A stretch of DNA of 64,000 nt from Hepsetus odoe (Eukaryota; Chordata; Actinopteri; Characiformes; Hepsetidae): positions 17,514,921-17,578,920 of the forward strand of contig CM029379.1 of assembly GCA_017165825.1 (NCBI GenBank), written 5' to 3'. The position numbers and the translations under genes are program-made. The notes below the pieces were generated by a model. That model was not told the origin of the DNA and searched no databases. It saw nothing but the letters and a program-made list of their open reading frames with translations. Positions 47,201-58,400 of the stretch are shown here, in pieces; positions within the stretch are counted from its first letter, which is position 1; the number at the start of each line of letters is the position of its first letter.

Positions 47201-48523
47201 ATCCAATCTTAATAGCTGTTTTGTCGTAAGAATTTTTCTTTGGTAGGATTAAGGCTAATTATTTTTTTTTAACTAAACAGAGCAAACTAACCTGAAAATA
47301 TTTGGCCTTTATTCATGTCATTATGCTAGGCCAGCTGTGTGCTGACATGTTTCAGATGATAGTAGGACCTACATGGGAATCAAAGAGGCTTAAGTCAACC
47401 TGAATGTTCTCATGAATAAGGAAAGTTATTCCTGGCCTTTTAACTGCATCTGAAAGTCCTCATTCAAATCTGGCCTGACGTGCTGAAGGCAACAAAGAGG
47501 TTTATGTAACTCTAATCACTCGTGAATTGGGAAGAACAGTAGCCAGCGTGATGCGGGCATCTATAGATCTAGGACTAGATGTCCTAAGAGTACACAGATT
47601 TGATGAATTGCAAAGTTTGTTTTGGGAAGCAAATATCGTCAAGACATTTTTCAGTTTTCAATTTTCAATTTTCCAGTGTTTGCAACCCTCCTGCTGGAAA
47701 GTTGAAAACCAGTTCTTAGACTGTCTTGGTGCTCACCTATCTACTAAGGTCTTATATGTAACATTGTGCAAAAAGAAATTTGCAAAAAGAAGTGGAAATA
47801 TAAGTTTTGGTCTGCTTAAGATCCAACCAGTTAAACTTTTAAACTCAAAAACGTGTTCAACCTGTTAACTGGAAGCTTTCTTTAATTAATCAAAATTTGT
47901 TATTCTATCCAAAAAACTCTTTTTGGCACTCTTTTTGGAATTTATTGGAGTGTGCCTCTATGTATATTTCAAAGTAGGACTACAATACTGTACTGAATAT
48001 TTCAAGTGATAAAATATTGTAACTTAACTTTGTTGATGTTTTATTGGACAAAGACAAAGAATGAAATAGGAGGGAAATTAAAAATATGGACCCTTTAAAA
48101 CCTCTCAGTGAGTGTATTTATGGGTTAAATAGTTTTCATAATAATCTGACTTTTGTTGGATTACATTAATACCTACATTAATACCTGGTCATTGACACAA
48201 CCAGTAAAGCTGACCAGGAGCTGTGATTGGTCAGTGGCATTAATAATGATTAATAGATAATAAATTGTGCCGTCCTGTACCATAGCATAACTTTTACCAT
48301 TGGAAGCCCTTTCATTTATATTTATATTGCATTATATATTACATAATTGTAGAATGCAGTGATCTGCCATCTCAAAGCAGAATGTCCTAGGATTGATTCT
48401 CAGCCTGGATCCTTTCTGTGAGTGGTCTGCAGGTTCTCCATGTGTCAGTTTCCACTACATGCTCTGGTTTTCTCCCTGAGATCAAAGACGTTAGGTGGAC
48501 TGGAGGTGCTAAATTGATCCTTG

Positions 48524-48578
<55 letters not shown>

Positions 48579-49480
48579 TCTGCTCTGTAATAAAATGGAC
48601 CTGTTTCCCCACCCTATGAGCACTGGGAAAAGCTCCAGCACCAGTCCTAGATGGATAATTAATGGATGGATGGACTTTCTCAACAGAACACCATTGCCTG
48701 GACCATCCCAGAACAGGAAGGGCTCCTGGTTAGAGTCTATGTTCCTTCTGCTTATCTCATTAGAGTACCTTGATTTCTCTAAAGCGGATTTGTTATAAAG
48801 TCTATTGTGATATGCACTTTGAAGTGGATTTGTTCCCTTCTCTGGAACACACCAATCTAACCTGATGAGGGGCTTGTTTATGACAATGAGAACCCACTAA
48901 ATTGTGTGTGCAGTGCAGGGTTTATCTAAGGACCAGCAGTGGGAAACAGTAATGCATAATTCATAAGAAGCACAACCCAGGCAGGGTATAAGCTTTAAAA
49001 ATAATAATGATCATAGTGAAATTCACTTATAAAAATTACAGGCTTATCTTTTCATGCAAAGCCCTGACATAGATGACAGATGCCAGGAAGCAATGGGACA
49101 CGTACAGCACAGTTGGTATGCCAGTATGGGAAGATCATTTGGGCTGTATTTGCTGACATGAGGTTGTAATGATAAATAACTACACATAATGCTATTTATT
49201 ACATTTATTTAGAATAATAATCATTATTTAAGAAATAAGGTTATGATGGGTATCCCAGGTTCCCTCTATTTACAATTCTTATGGATCTTACAACCATGAA
49301 GCTTACAGAGACTTATTATAAAAATGACATTAAATCAAAGAAAAAGCATGTCCTTTACTCACCTATTTGATGGAGGGTGGGAAATGAAGGTGTGTTTGGA
49401 TCTCTCTGCCTGAGCTGTGTCTGTGTCCTGGACGCAATGTACAACTGGTACAGCATTTTTTTTTTCTCACCCGTTTTCCG
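39186..49480 (-). CDS. adissp: Adipose-secreted signaling protein homologue (C20orf27/UPF0687)
   Basis: Five coding exons: 44722-44740 (start), 43516-43652, 42840-42990, 41175-41300, 39186-39283, plus a non-coding first exon ending at 49363. Lengths 19+137+151+126+98 give 177 codons, i.e. 176 residues, close to the ~174 of the human protein. Conserved blocks known from the family are YLVKVGFLRIQHKYEI, CEYSAQQEGVVQEE, RVHARVM, and across the last intron MDRHHGTPMLLEGVRC. Intron phases agree at each join (1, 0, 1, 1). Human C20orf27 has been reported as an adipocyte-secreted factor; no classical signal peptide is visible here. The N-terminus (MATGRK then SSTSKGGGVHFPDD) and last ~20 residues (ending DRKKI) differ from the mammalian protein as I remember it. 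Identity is strong; the start exon is less sure. Confidence 0.85.
39706..39968 (-). mobile_element. RTE-like LINE 3' fragment
   Basis: Minus-strand equivalent of 4790-5035: WFGHVQRRDEDYIGRRM, GKRRRGRPKRRFMD, LIRCGDP and the A/G-rich tail. 5'-truncated, in an intron of adissp and in the same orientation as the gene. Confidence 0.85.
41175..41300 (-). CDS. adissp: adissp coding exon 4
   Basis: The acceptor CCTTTGTCTCTGTGTAG precedes 41300 and the donor GTGAGA follows 41175. 126 bases, phase 1 to 1. Encodes GVKVVCEYSAQQEGVVQEE, then LTLVNRSRRDSSVRVRVHA RVM. Confidence 0.88.
42575..42785 (-). repeat. tRNA-derived SINE
   Basis: On the minus strand the B box GGTTTGAATCCC is followed by TAGGTTGCCCTGAGGTGTCC, the family of 57306-57565. 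It lies 55 bases downstream of an adissp donor site. Confidence 0.75.
42840..42990 (-). CDS. adissp: adissp coding exon 3
   Basis: The acceptor TTTCAATGCAG precedes 42990 and the donor GTATGC follows 42840. 151 bases, phase 0 to 1. Encodes VGFLRIQHKYEIVFTIPQVP, then an Arg/Pro-rich stretch ending CIIPRPE(G). The middle segment is less conserved in the family. Confidence 0.88.
43516..43652 (-). CDS. adissp: adissp coding exon 2
   Basis: The acceptor TCTTTCACTCTGACAG precedes 43652 and the donor GTGAGT follows 43516. 137 bases, phase 1 to 0. Encodes STSKGGGVHFPDDVEEDPLG, ending AEPDGSYLVK, in register with the human VHFDEK...SSFLVK segment. Confidence 0.85.
44230..44298. repeat. (GT)n microsatellite
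   Basis: About 33 uninterrupted units, followed at 44346-44360 by a short (CA)n run. Intronic in adissp. Confidence 0.95.
44722..44827 (-). CDS. adissp: adissp exon with start codon (CDS 44722-44740)
   Basis: The acceptor TATTTCTCTCTTGGCAG before 44827 is very good. ATG at 44740-44738 lies in GACATGGCA, a good Kozak context, giving MATGRK plus one base; the donor GTCAGT is weaker. The phase fits the next exon exactly and the total length then fits the family. Another start exon elsewhere in the intron cannot be excluded. Confidence 0.55.
44830..48365. other. adissp first intron
   Basis: No further exon recognised. Contains (ATT)n at 45686-45719 and (AAG)n at 45720-45747 back to back. Confidence 0.5.
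48370..48675 (+). repeat. Dispersed fish repeat with internal (GT)n
   Basis: Landmarks in order: GCAGGTTCTCCATGTGTCAG, GTTAGGTGGACTGGAGGTGC, (GT)n at 48524-48575, GAGCACTGGGAAAAGCTCC, AATGGATGGATGG. The layout is that of a widespread teleost repeat, decayed. Confidence 0.65.
49363..49480 (-). other. adissp: adissp non-coding first exon (probable)
   Basis: The minus strand ends with ATCAAATAG|GTGAGT, a consensus donor. No ATG-led frame continues into the next exon. The upstream edge is guessed from the promoter-like region that follows. Confidence 0.45.
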
Positions 49481-49489
49481 TCAACCCCG

Positions 49490-49620
49490 CCCTGCTGTGT
49501 TTTGATTGGCTCAAAGGGTCATTCCTAAGCCCTCTGTCGACAAATCAGAGCTCAATCACAATCTGTAGGTACAATGCATTAGCCATTAACAAACAAGGCG
49601 GGATACAGCCAGCCAATCAT
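49490..49620 (-). promoter_or_regulatory. CCAAT-bearing presumptive adissp promoter
   Basis: GATTGG (CCAAT on the minus strand) at 49504-49509 and CCAAT at 49613-49617 in a locally GC-richer stretch with no TATA box, as in housekeeping promoters. Upstream of the best first-exon donor. Confidence 0.4.
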
Positions 49621-49737
49621 ATCGTCAGAGGTGGGGTTTGTCGGCAAAAAGGGTGGGATAAAAAAAAATAACGCCACTGAAGCAGTAACAGTAATGTTAA
49701 AGGGGCTGTGATCGATCAAAGGATTAAATATATAAAA

Positions 49738-49744
<7 letters not shown>

Positions 49745-49773
<29 letters not shown>

Positions 49774-49774
49774 C
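49745..49774. repeat. (TA)n microsatellite
   Basis: About 14 units after a poly(A) run. AT-rich low-complexity DNA with ATATTATAAT units continues to about 50015. Confidence 0.9.
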
Positions 49775-49779
49775 AAATA

Positions 49780-51900
49780 ACCTGAGAAATAAAATGTTTG
49801 TCTATTCAGTGAAATCCCTCTCCCATGTCCATCATCTAGACAGAGGAAGAGTAGAAAATGCCATGTTCAATGTTTAATTAAAATATTATTATAATATTGT
49901 ATATTATAATAAAATATAATATTGTTAAAATATTGAATATAATATCATTAAAATATTATATTATACAATTATATGAATATATAGTTTAATATAATATTAT
50001 ATTATAAAACTATATGAATAAAACCACCTACAGGTGAAATGAATAACATTCATGGTTTCATTATAGTGGCACATATCAAGAGGTGGAAAATATCAGGTAT
50101 CAAGTGAGCAGTCAGTTCTTCAAGCTGATGTGTTGAAAGTGATCAAGGGTAAGAACCAAGCAACTTTTAGAAAGGCTAATTTGTATTATGTGGGTCAGAT
50201 CATCTTCAAAATGGCATGTTCTGTTGGAAACAGCTAGTCTGCAGTGGTTAGTACATACCAACAATTTGTCAAGGCCAACAGTTTAGTAAAAAATGCTTAA
50301 AAAGTCAATGCTGCCCTGACAGAAGGTGTCAGGACACACAATGCATCATAGCTTGGAGTGTGAGGCAGCATACCAGCAGACTGGTCAGAGTTCCCATACT
50401 GAACACTTTTTACCACTAAAAGTGCCCAGGATTAGAACTGGATGGAGCAATAATAGAAGGTGGCCTGATGGGATGGCTCATGCTTTCTTATACATCACGC
50501 GGACCACTGCTTGTGTGTGTGCGAAACACTGGGTCCTGACATTAATGTGGGTGTTACTTTGATGTGTACTGCCTGCCTAAACATTGCAATTAATTTTTTT
50601 ATGGTTGATCAGGGTATGATTATATGTTTAGGATTCATTTGAAAATACCATTTGACCTTTTATGCTAAATCAAAATTTGATCCTGAACAGGGAAAGAGAA
50701 GCGGTCCAAAACCAAGAATAAAATCTACACTAACATTAAACAATTGTGCAGAATTTTCCAACCAAAAAAGTTCCCACTCAGTTTGACATTTTTGGACATG
50801 TTTTATGCACATTCATATTTTTTCCAAGCTAAATCACTTTCTTTTTCAAACCTTAATGCTTCATTTTACATTACATACTCTAACACATCGGGTAAATGGT
50901 GCTGCTTGTCACTCTAAAAAGTACAAACAGAGACATAAGCACAGAACATCATGACTGTCATCTTGGTAAACAATGTCTAAATAACAAAACCCATATGTAG
51001 ATAAGTTAGAGAAGCTAGATCAGATTGGTAAAAGTTGGTACCACTAACATGCCAAAACATTCATATAGATTCTTATTAATGTATTAAGTAAATACAAGCA
51101 ATTTGCCCAAAAATACCCCCAAAATAACTTGTTTGACGTTCTATGGCTTCCCCCATTTTAAGAGGCTCAAAATTATGTTTTTTTATATTATAATATTGCT
51201 GCCAACTAATTTTCATTTAAATATGTTCAATTAATGCATAATTTGTGTTGCAGCATAAACATATTTTTGCAAAAGCTGTGAAAATTTCACTCAATGTTTA
51301 AAAAGAGTCATCCTTACTCAACACATAAAATGGGAACAAAGGCTCATTTGAGCAATGCCATAATAGAACCCCATCATTTTCCCAAATAACAGTTTTAAAA
51401 TTTGGATATTTTTTTCAATCCTGCTCACACTCTTCAAAAATTGTGAAGGAACTTTTGAAGAGTTCACATTATGTGAAGGTCTTTCAGATGTTAATCAGGT
51501 TCTTCAAACTCACTTCTGATTTTCAAAAAGTTTTTTTTTGTGCAGCCATCCATTGAAAGCATCTATAGGGAAAACGGTTTGTCTGCAACACATTTTCTGG
51601 CAGTCTCTAGTTAGTGGGGTAGCCATGTAGGTCAATAGATTCTCTAAATGTATTATTTTTTCTTTCCACATATTGGATGTCTCCATGCCTACAAGAGTCT
51701 GTCATTTTTCTTCATTCAGAGTTGGTACTAGTATAGTTCATGGGGTTGTATGCCACCGTCTTCTTTTTCCTCCCCCTTTGAGTCCTAATTTTACACTCCA
51801 TCCTGCCTTTGGACTCACTGAGTGTTGAACTTCTTTTTAAGGTTTTGAGCTGGCAGACAACCAGAATGTTTTAAGGGTGAATAAACTTTCATTGATTTAG
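49780..51900. other. Intergenic between adissp and the TRIM gene
   Basis: AT-rich; no exon recognised. The 3'UTR of the TRIM gene should occupy the right end. Confidence 0.4.
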
Positions 51901-51926
51901 GCAACAGTACTGCCTAAAAGAGGGTC

Positions 51927-52477
51927 TCAGCTAGACTGGACTTGACTGACAGGACATATGACGAGGGGACTGGCATTTCTGCCCGATTTGTTGGTGCAGG
52001 GACTGAAGAAAGGGTGTATAATATCAGTGAATGTATCTGTGTAGGTGAAAATAAGCATCTTGGCATCTGCATTATAGAAAGACACGTGGCCCTTCTCACA
52101 GTCAACAAAAATCCCAATCTTTTGAGGCATGTGGGTCAGAGAGATTGGTGTAGATGGATCAGTGCGGAAGGCATATTCATTCCCGTCGCGTAGGCTCAGG
52201 AACCAATAGCCATTGGCTGGGTTTACAGAGATCTTTCCTTTTCGGTTGATGGAGCGCTTGGCCACACCCAAATCCCAATCAGTCTTATCTCCCACTTGAA
52301 CTTCCCAGTAATGGCGACCTGAGTTGAAGCCTTGGAGACCCAGTACGCACACAACACGGTCAAAACGTAATGCTGTGTCTGCCACTCCACAGTGGCGATC
52401 AGTACAGCACACCTGCTTACCGTCTACTGAGATTTGGAGCCGTGGGTGAGCAGAGTCTCGATCCAGAGTCACATCCA
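51927..52477 (-). CDS. TRIM gene, last exon: PRY-SPRY (B30.2)
   Basis: The acceptor CTCTTTTCTTAG precedes 52477 and stop TGA is at 51927-51929. 551 bases. Encodes DVTLDRDSAHPRLQISVDGK through the SPRY core to PLVICPVSQVQSS. A full-length B30.2 domain of ~175 residues without breaks. Confidence 0.93.
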
Positions 52478-55400
52478 CTAAGAAAAGAGTGGAAGAGGGC
52501 TTTTGGTTGGTAATGCAATAGTGAGTCTGTTTTTAGAGGCATTATTTAAAATAATATCAGAAATTTTTACGACTAAAAATAGTACATAAACAGCACAGAA
52601 AAAGCAAAATGGATGTCAAGTTAATGTCAAAAATTGACACTACGTAAAATGTTAATTTAATGTTGTTAAAAAGGTTAAATGGGGAAAGTGCTTTAGTCTT
52701 CTTATAGTTGCACAGCAATCTGTCAATGCTGACATTTGAAACACCCTCTAGGTGGTTATGGCATCATTTTGTACCACTTTGTAGCTTCTAAATAAGTCAT
52801 GTGGTAAAGCTATCCAGTCTACAGCCTCTCCATGATGGGGTTAGTTTTATTAAAAATGTATCATGATCCATTTAGAAAACGTTATATCCAGTACAATACC
52901 AGTTTTATTAACACATTAACACTTAAAAATATCTGAAGTTATTTTGGTGAAAACCTAACAAAATCATGTACACAGTTCGTAGCATTAGGCTTATGTATGG
53001 CACAACTATTTTAAGATTGTTGTTGCTGCTGTTTATTTTAATATCTCCACAATAAGGCACAGCATTTCCCATGTGTCGCTTTTGAAGCAAACCAGTTTTT
53101 TTTGTTGTTATTAAAAGGGGAGTCTTTCCCTATGAACAAATGCTATGTTTGATTGTTTTGGTTGCATTCTCATTTAATCTTTGAAAATAGGAATAATAGT
53201 TATGGTTTAATAAATAAAGTGATCCATACCCCTCTATATACATTTTTAAACATTGATTTTATTTTTTCACAGATTCATCAGATGTCATAGATGCCATTAA
53301 AAAATAATTGACAGCGTATAGACAGTGTTGATTTTTGTGGTCAAATTTAAATTACATGACTGATGCACTTTTTTTTCATATCAAAGTTGTGTTTGTATTA
53401 CTTTACCAGACATTTCTGAATTGCTTAAGACAGCCAATGCTGAAAGTTTAAATGAAAGTGAATGTCCTTGTGAAACACAGCACAGCACCACAAAAAATTG
53501 CATCCTCTGCATTTAACCCTGACTAGAACCCTTTTGATTGAGGATAAGGAGGAAAGTAAAAGCAAACACTTACATGCATATTCTTGCATATTCCACACCT
53601 CTGCAAGCAAAAGAAATAATGATTATTAAAAGATAAAAATAGATTATCATTGCTTTCAAATAAACATGTTAGGCATCTGCAATCTTTAACCAGATTCTCA
53701 CAGGAACAGGGAAATCAAGATTTACAAAGACAGACACTAAATGCATCATCAGTTTACGGAATAAAGCCCAAAACTTACTTCGAAGATGTTTGGGAGGTGA
53801 CTCTGTGAGTGAGCGCATACCTGCACCACACAAAGATTGCATACCATGTCAAACATCACAACACCATGATAAGCATCTGCACTGTTCATTGTTCTGGGAT
53901 GAAGTCAAGTTTTTAGCCAGCTTCAGTGACTAAGCATAAAAATGGACTAGGGCACTCTGATTATATGTCATATAGCATAAAAACAAAATAAAGCCTAATT
54001 TTTTATGGTAAACATTTAATTACAAAAGAAAGTATTAGGAGATCAGTTGCTTCTCATAATGGCTCTATCAATGGCTTCTATCAAGTCCTTAAAGAATAGC
54101 AAGGAACGAGACCTTTATATGATGGCAAGCCAAATCCCATCAGTCAACGATGGCCGAGAATTTGAACTATGGTGATATGTAAAGCATCACCTAGGTTGTT
54201 TTATATTGTTATATAGTGTTGTTTCACTTCCTTCATTCAACATATGGAAAATACCACCAAACTCTCAATTCAGCCAGTAACAAGATATATTAAAGTCCTG
54301 AACTGTGTGCCATTTGTTAAGTGCTCATATTCTCTAATGTTTCATATTCCCAAAGGACTGTTGGTAAACACTGTTTGGAAGTAGATATTTGGCGAAACAT
54401 AAACTAAAAACTAAAAATAAAACTCAATATCTGTAAAATGCAAATTAACTTTAACTTACATATAAAAGATTCCATTAAATCATCTGACCCTAATCTTAAA
54501 TCTAATGCAAATTCCAACCACTCTCCTAATCCTAAAGCTAGTCATGACAAATATGACAATTTTCCCAACCTGACCATAATTTTCCCACAAAATATATAAT
54601 AATCAGTACATACACAATAAAACCTCAATTAACAAAAAAGCCCAAACACAGGAATTTAAACATAATTTGCATTTGCTTCACTTTTGGCTGATTTTTTTCC
54701 ACATCCAGGGCAAAAAGTTTTCATTTGCATTTGTTTGCATATAAAAACAAATCGCTTAAATACCGAAAATAGAAGCATGATGAATTAGTTAATATCAAAT
54801 GTGTTAGGTTCTACCCCACTCAATGTTCAGTCATTTCCTCCATATCTTTCAATTAAATCAAACTCTAACTTCAGTAAAAATAGAAAGTAATGAATTAAGG
54901 TATGTCTCACATAGCTGTGGCAGCTTCTTCATCTCTTCCTGGAAGCTTTCCACCATTTGAGTGACATTCCTCAGCACCGCGCCTGCTGTCGGTTCAGAGG
55001 TCAAAGTGACCTCTTTTAAACTCTTAAGCTGAGGAAGACTACACACGGTTGGATAGGCCTGTAAAGAAGAATTATTTAATGTATGTATGAAGCGGTTTTA
55101 CTGAAAAACCTGAGATGTGGAGAAAATTGAGAATAAAAAAGATAATACAATATTAAATATATAAAATAATATAAAATAATATTTCCTTTGCTTTTGACTA
55201 CATGTTTTGCTAAGTTTAATAAAGGGAAAAGAGACTGAGATGACACAAGGACTAAATAAAAGCTCAGGAAAAAAAGCATAGCTTCTATGGAAACAAAATA
55301 GATTGCCAGAGCTTTGGGGATCATGAATTTAAATTCTTAATATACCTACTGTTACTAAAGTAAATTTGTCAATTTAACAACGAGCTTAATATTTAAAGCT

Positions 55401-58400
55401 AATACAAGGACAAAAACACTAGTTGCCATTTAAGACATTTCAAGCAGGAGACAAATGTGCTAGAACAATACTCTGCCCTTTAAAATAAAGCTCAGTGGGA
55501 GCAGTTTGTGGTTGGCTTTACATTACTAGCATTGTCAGCAATATGGGGAATAAATAAATAAGAATCTTAATACCTGTAAGGAAAGCAGGCATATTTAGGA
55601 AGGCAGACATTACCGTGACATATACATAAAGTTAATAGTAATATGAGTTTATGAAGGCTCATGAAATTTAAATGATCCCTGGCAGAGTTCACTGGCTACT
55701 GCTGGCAAATAGACAACAAACCTAAAGTCTCTGAAGTAGGGTCTGGTAGTCATTTTTCAAGCTTTTTAAGGAAAATTAAAATGACTAGAAGCAAGATAAT
55801 GACTGGAGAGAAAAAATAAGAATTGGGTGATATCTTCCACCTCAAGGTTTCATGGATGTCACAGACATCTTTTGCACAAAAGTAGAGAAATTGAAACAAA
55901 GTATAGTACAATTTCATATGCACTAGAATGAGATCTGCCATTACGAAAAACAGGGAAAGCAGTAATGGTTTATTCTCAGAATCGGAAATTATGAGGCATT
56001 TTTAAACTATCAGTAATCAGGGATCCATTCAAGCCACCCACATTTAGGGTATGAATCATTCTCTAAAAAGATCTATTAGAGGTAGAAGTTTAGAACAGGG
56101 GAATAAATAAAAGGCTGAAATAAATGCTATTAAAAGCCTATCATCCACTGGAAGAAGAAAAAAAAACAGAAGAAAATGAACAAACTGCACTTCATCCAAA
56201 ATATAAAACTATTTATAATTAATATTTATATGATTTCATTACTTTCTCTTGATAATGTTACTGCTTGATACCACAGTAAAGCACCAGAAAATCAACCAAG
56301 ATAGAAGCAGATTCTCATTCAAGAGAGATATATTCACATAATCTTTTTTTTTTGTGACTTTGCTTGGTCTGATTAGGATATTTATAACTGGTTCTCATCA
56401 CCAACCCCACTTACACCTCAGAATGCTCTACAAGGGACATAAAGGGCAGTCTTACACAATGCACTTGCAGTCCTAAAGTCCACAACTGGGTATATAGAGA
56501 CAATCAAAGATATATGGTGTCCCAGTTCTCATTTCAATAGTTCACTTTTACCCTCTATGTGCTTTTACTGCAAGCTATCTGCAAGAATTGTGATGACACA
56601 GACTCCACAGTGGCCTTTTACTCAAAGCTCCAGTCTGGCCAACATATTGTAAAAAAGATGTATATTAAATTGGATTTTATTCTCATTTGAGTTTGCCATA
56701 AAGGCACATGATTTTTCTAATCTGTATTGCACCACTGTAGGTCAGAAGGAACACATGATATTGGAACTACAGTTCTGTGCAAATGTTTTAGGCAGGTGTG
56801 AAAAAATGCTGTAAACAAAGAATGCTTTCAGAAATATAAATAATGATTGTTTATTTTTATAAATTTACAAAATGCAAAGTTAGCGAACAAAAGAGAAATC
56901 TAAATCAAATCAATATTTGGTGTTACTACCTTTTGCCTTCAAACCAGCATCCGTTCTTCTAGGTACACTTGCACACAGTTTTTGAAGGAGCTTGGCGGGT
57001 AGGTCGTTCCAAACATGACTGTGTTTCAACCTCCGTGTGACATTGATGATCATCAGCACCTGTTTTGTAAAACTGACTACACCGACTATAATCCTACAAA
57101 ATCCCTGACTTTGTGCAAGTGTACCTAGAAGAACGGATGCTGTTTTGAAGGCAAAGGGTGGTCCCACCAAATATTGATTTAATTTAGATTTCTCTTTAGT
57201 TCATTCACTGCATTTTGTTGATTGATGAAAATAAATGATTAACACTTCCATTTTTGAAAGCATTTGAAAGCATTTTTTTACTTTAAAAAAAAAAAAAAAA
57301 GAAAACAGGGGCAGCGCTGGCCTAGCGGTTAGGGTGTTAGCCACATGATCGGAGGATCGGGGGTTCAAACCCCTTCCCAATAGGTTGCCCTGAGGTACCC
57401 TTGAGCAAGGTACCGTCCCCATCACTGCTCCCCGGGCGCTTTCAATAGCTGCCCACTGCTGCACGGGTTTGAGTGTGCATGGGTTAAATGCAGAGGTCCA
57501 ATTTCGTTGTGGTTCATGTGTGCTGTGCCGTGACCTCGCAATGACATGGGTTGTCACTTTCACTTTTTTTTTTTTTTCATTCTTTGTTTACAGCATTTTT
57601 TCACACTTGCCTTTTGCACAGTACTGTATATCCATGTTGTAATCCATGTTGAAATCTGCAGGAAAAACTGAATTTCACCATAGGAAATTGTTTATATTTG
57701 ACAAACATTTTATCCCAATATTTAAGGGTCTGTTTATCATGCTGTGGAAGAGCAGAATATTTATTTAATGTGTGAATATTGGACTGAAATGGTTCCATAT
57801 TTTAGCTGACATCGTTCCACAATGGTTCCATACTCAGGTGTGTATCATTAATTCATTAGTGGAGCGAAAAGAAACGTGGGCTTGGAGTCTGTAGTTGTCA
57901 TTGTTCAACATGAGGGGAAATGCTGTGACAAAAAAAAGTTAAGGAAGTTAAGGATTATTAAGATGAAAAACCAGAATAAAACCATTAGAGACATCAAGAT
58001 TAGACAAGACTACTAAAATCAACTGCCTTGGAATATCAAGAAAGGAGAATGCTTTAATCAGAAAGGGACTGGTAGGCCAAGGAAATCCCCCATTGCTGAT
58101 GAAAGAAGAATCCACACCATGGTAAAGAAAAATCCCCAAATACCAATCCAACAGATCAGAAACAGTCTTCAAAATGAGGCATGTCTTTATCAGAGACAAT
58201 TATCTGCAGAAGCCTTCACTACAGAAGAAATACAGAGGTTAAACTGCAACCTCTAGCTAGCCGCACAAACAGGATGGTCAGGTTACAGTTTGAGAAAAAG
58301 TATGTAAAAAAGCCTTCAGAATTCTGGGAAATGTTTTATGGACAGCCAAGACCTGGATTAACCTGTATCAGAGTGATACCGTAGCAAGAGAAAGAGTGGA

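Noticed and set aside
48387..48798. Frames with (CV)n or (TH)n runs
   Set aside because: Microsatellite inside a dispersed repeat, not a gene.
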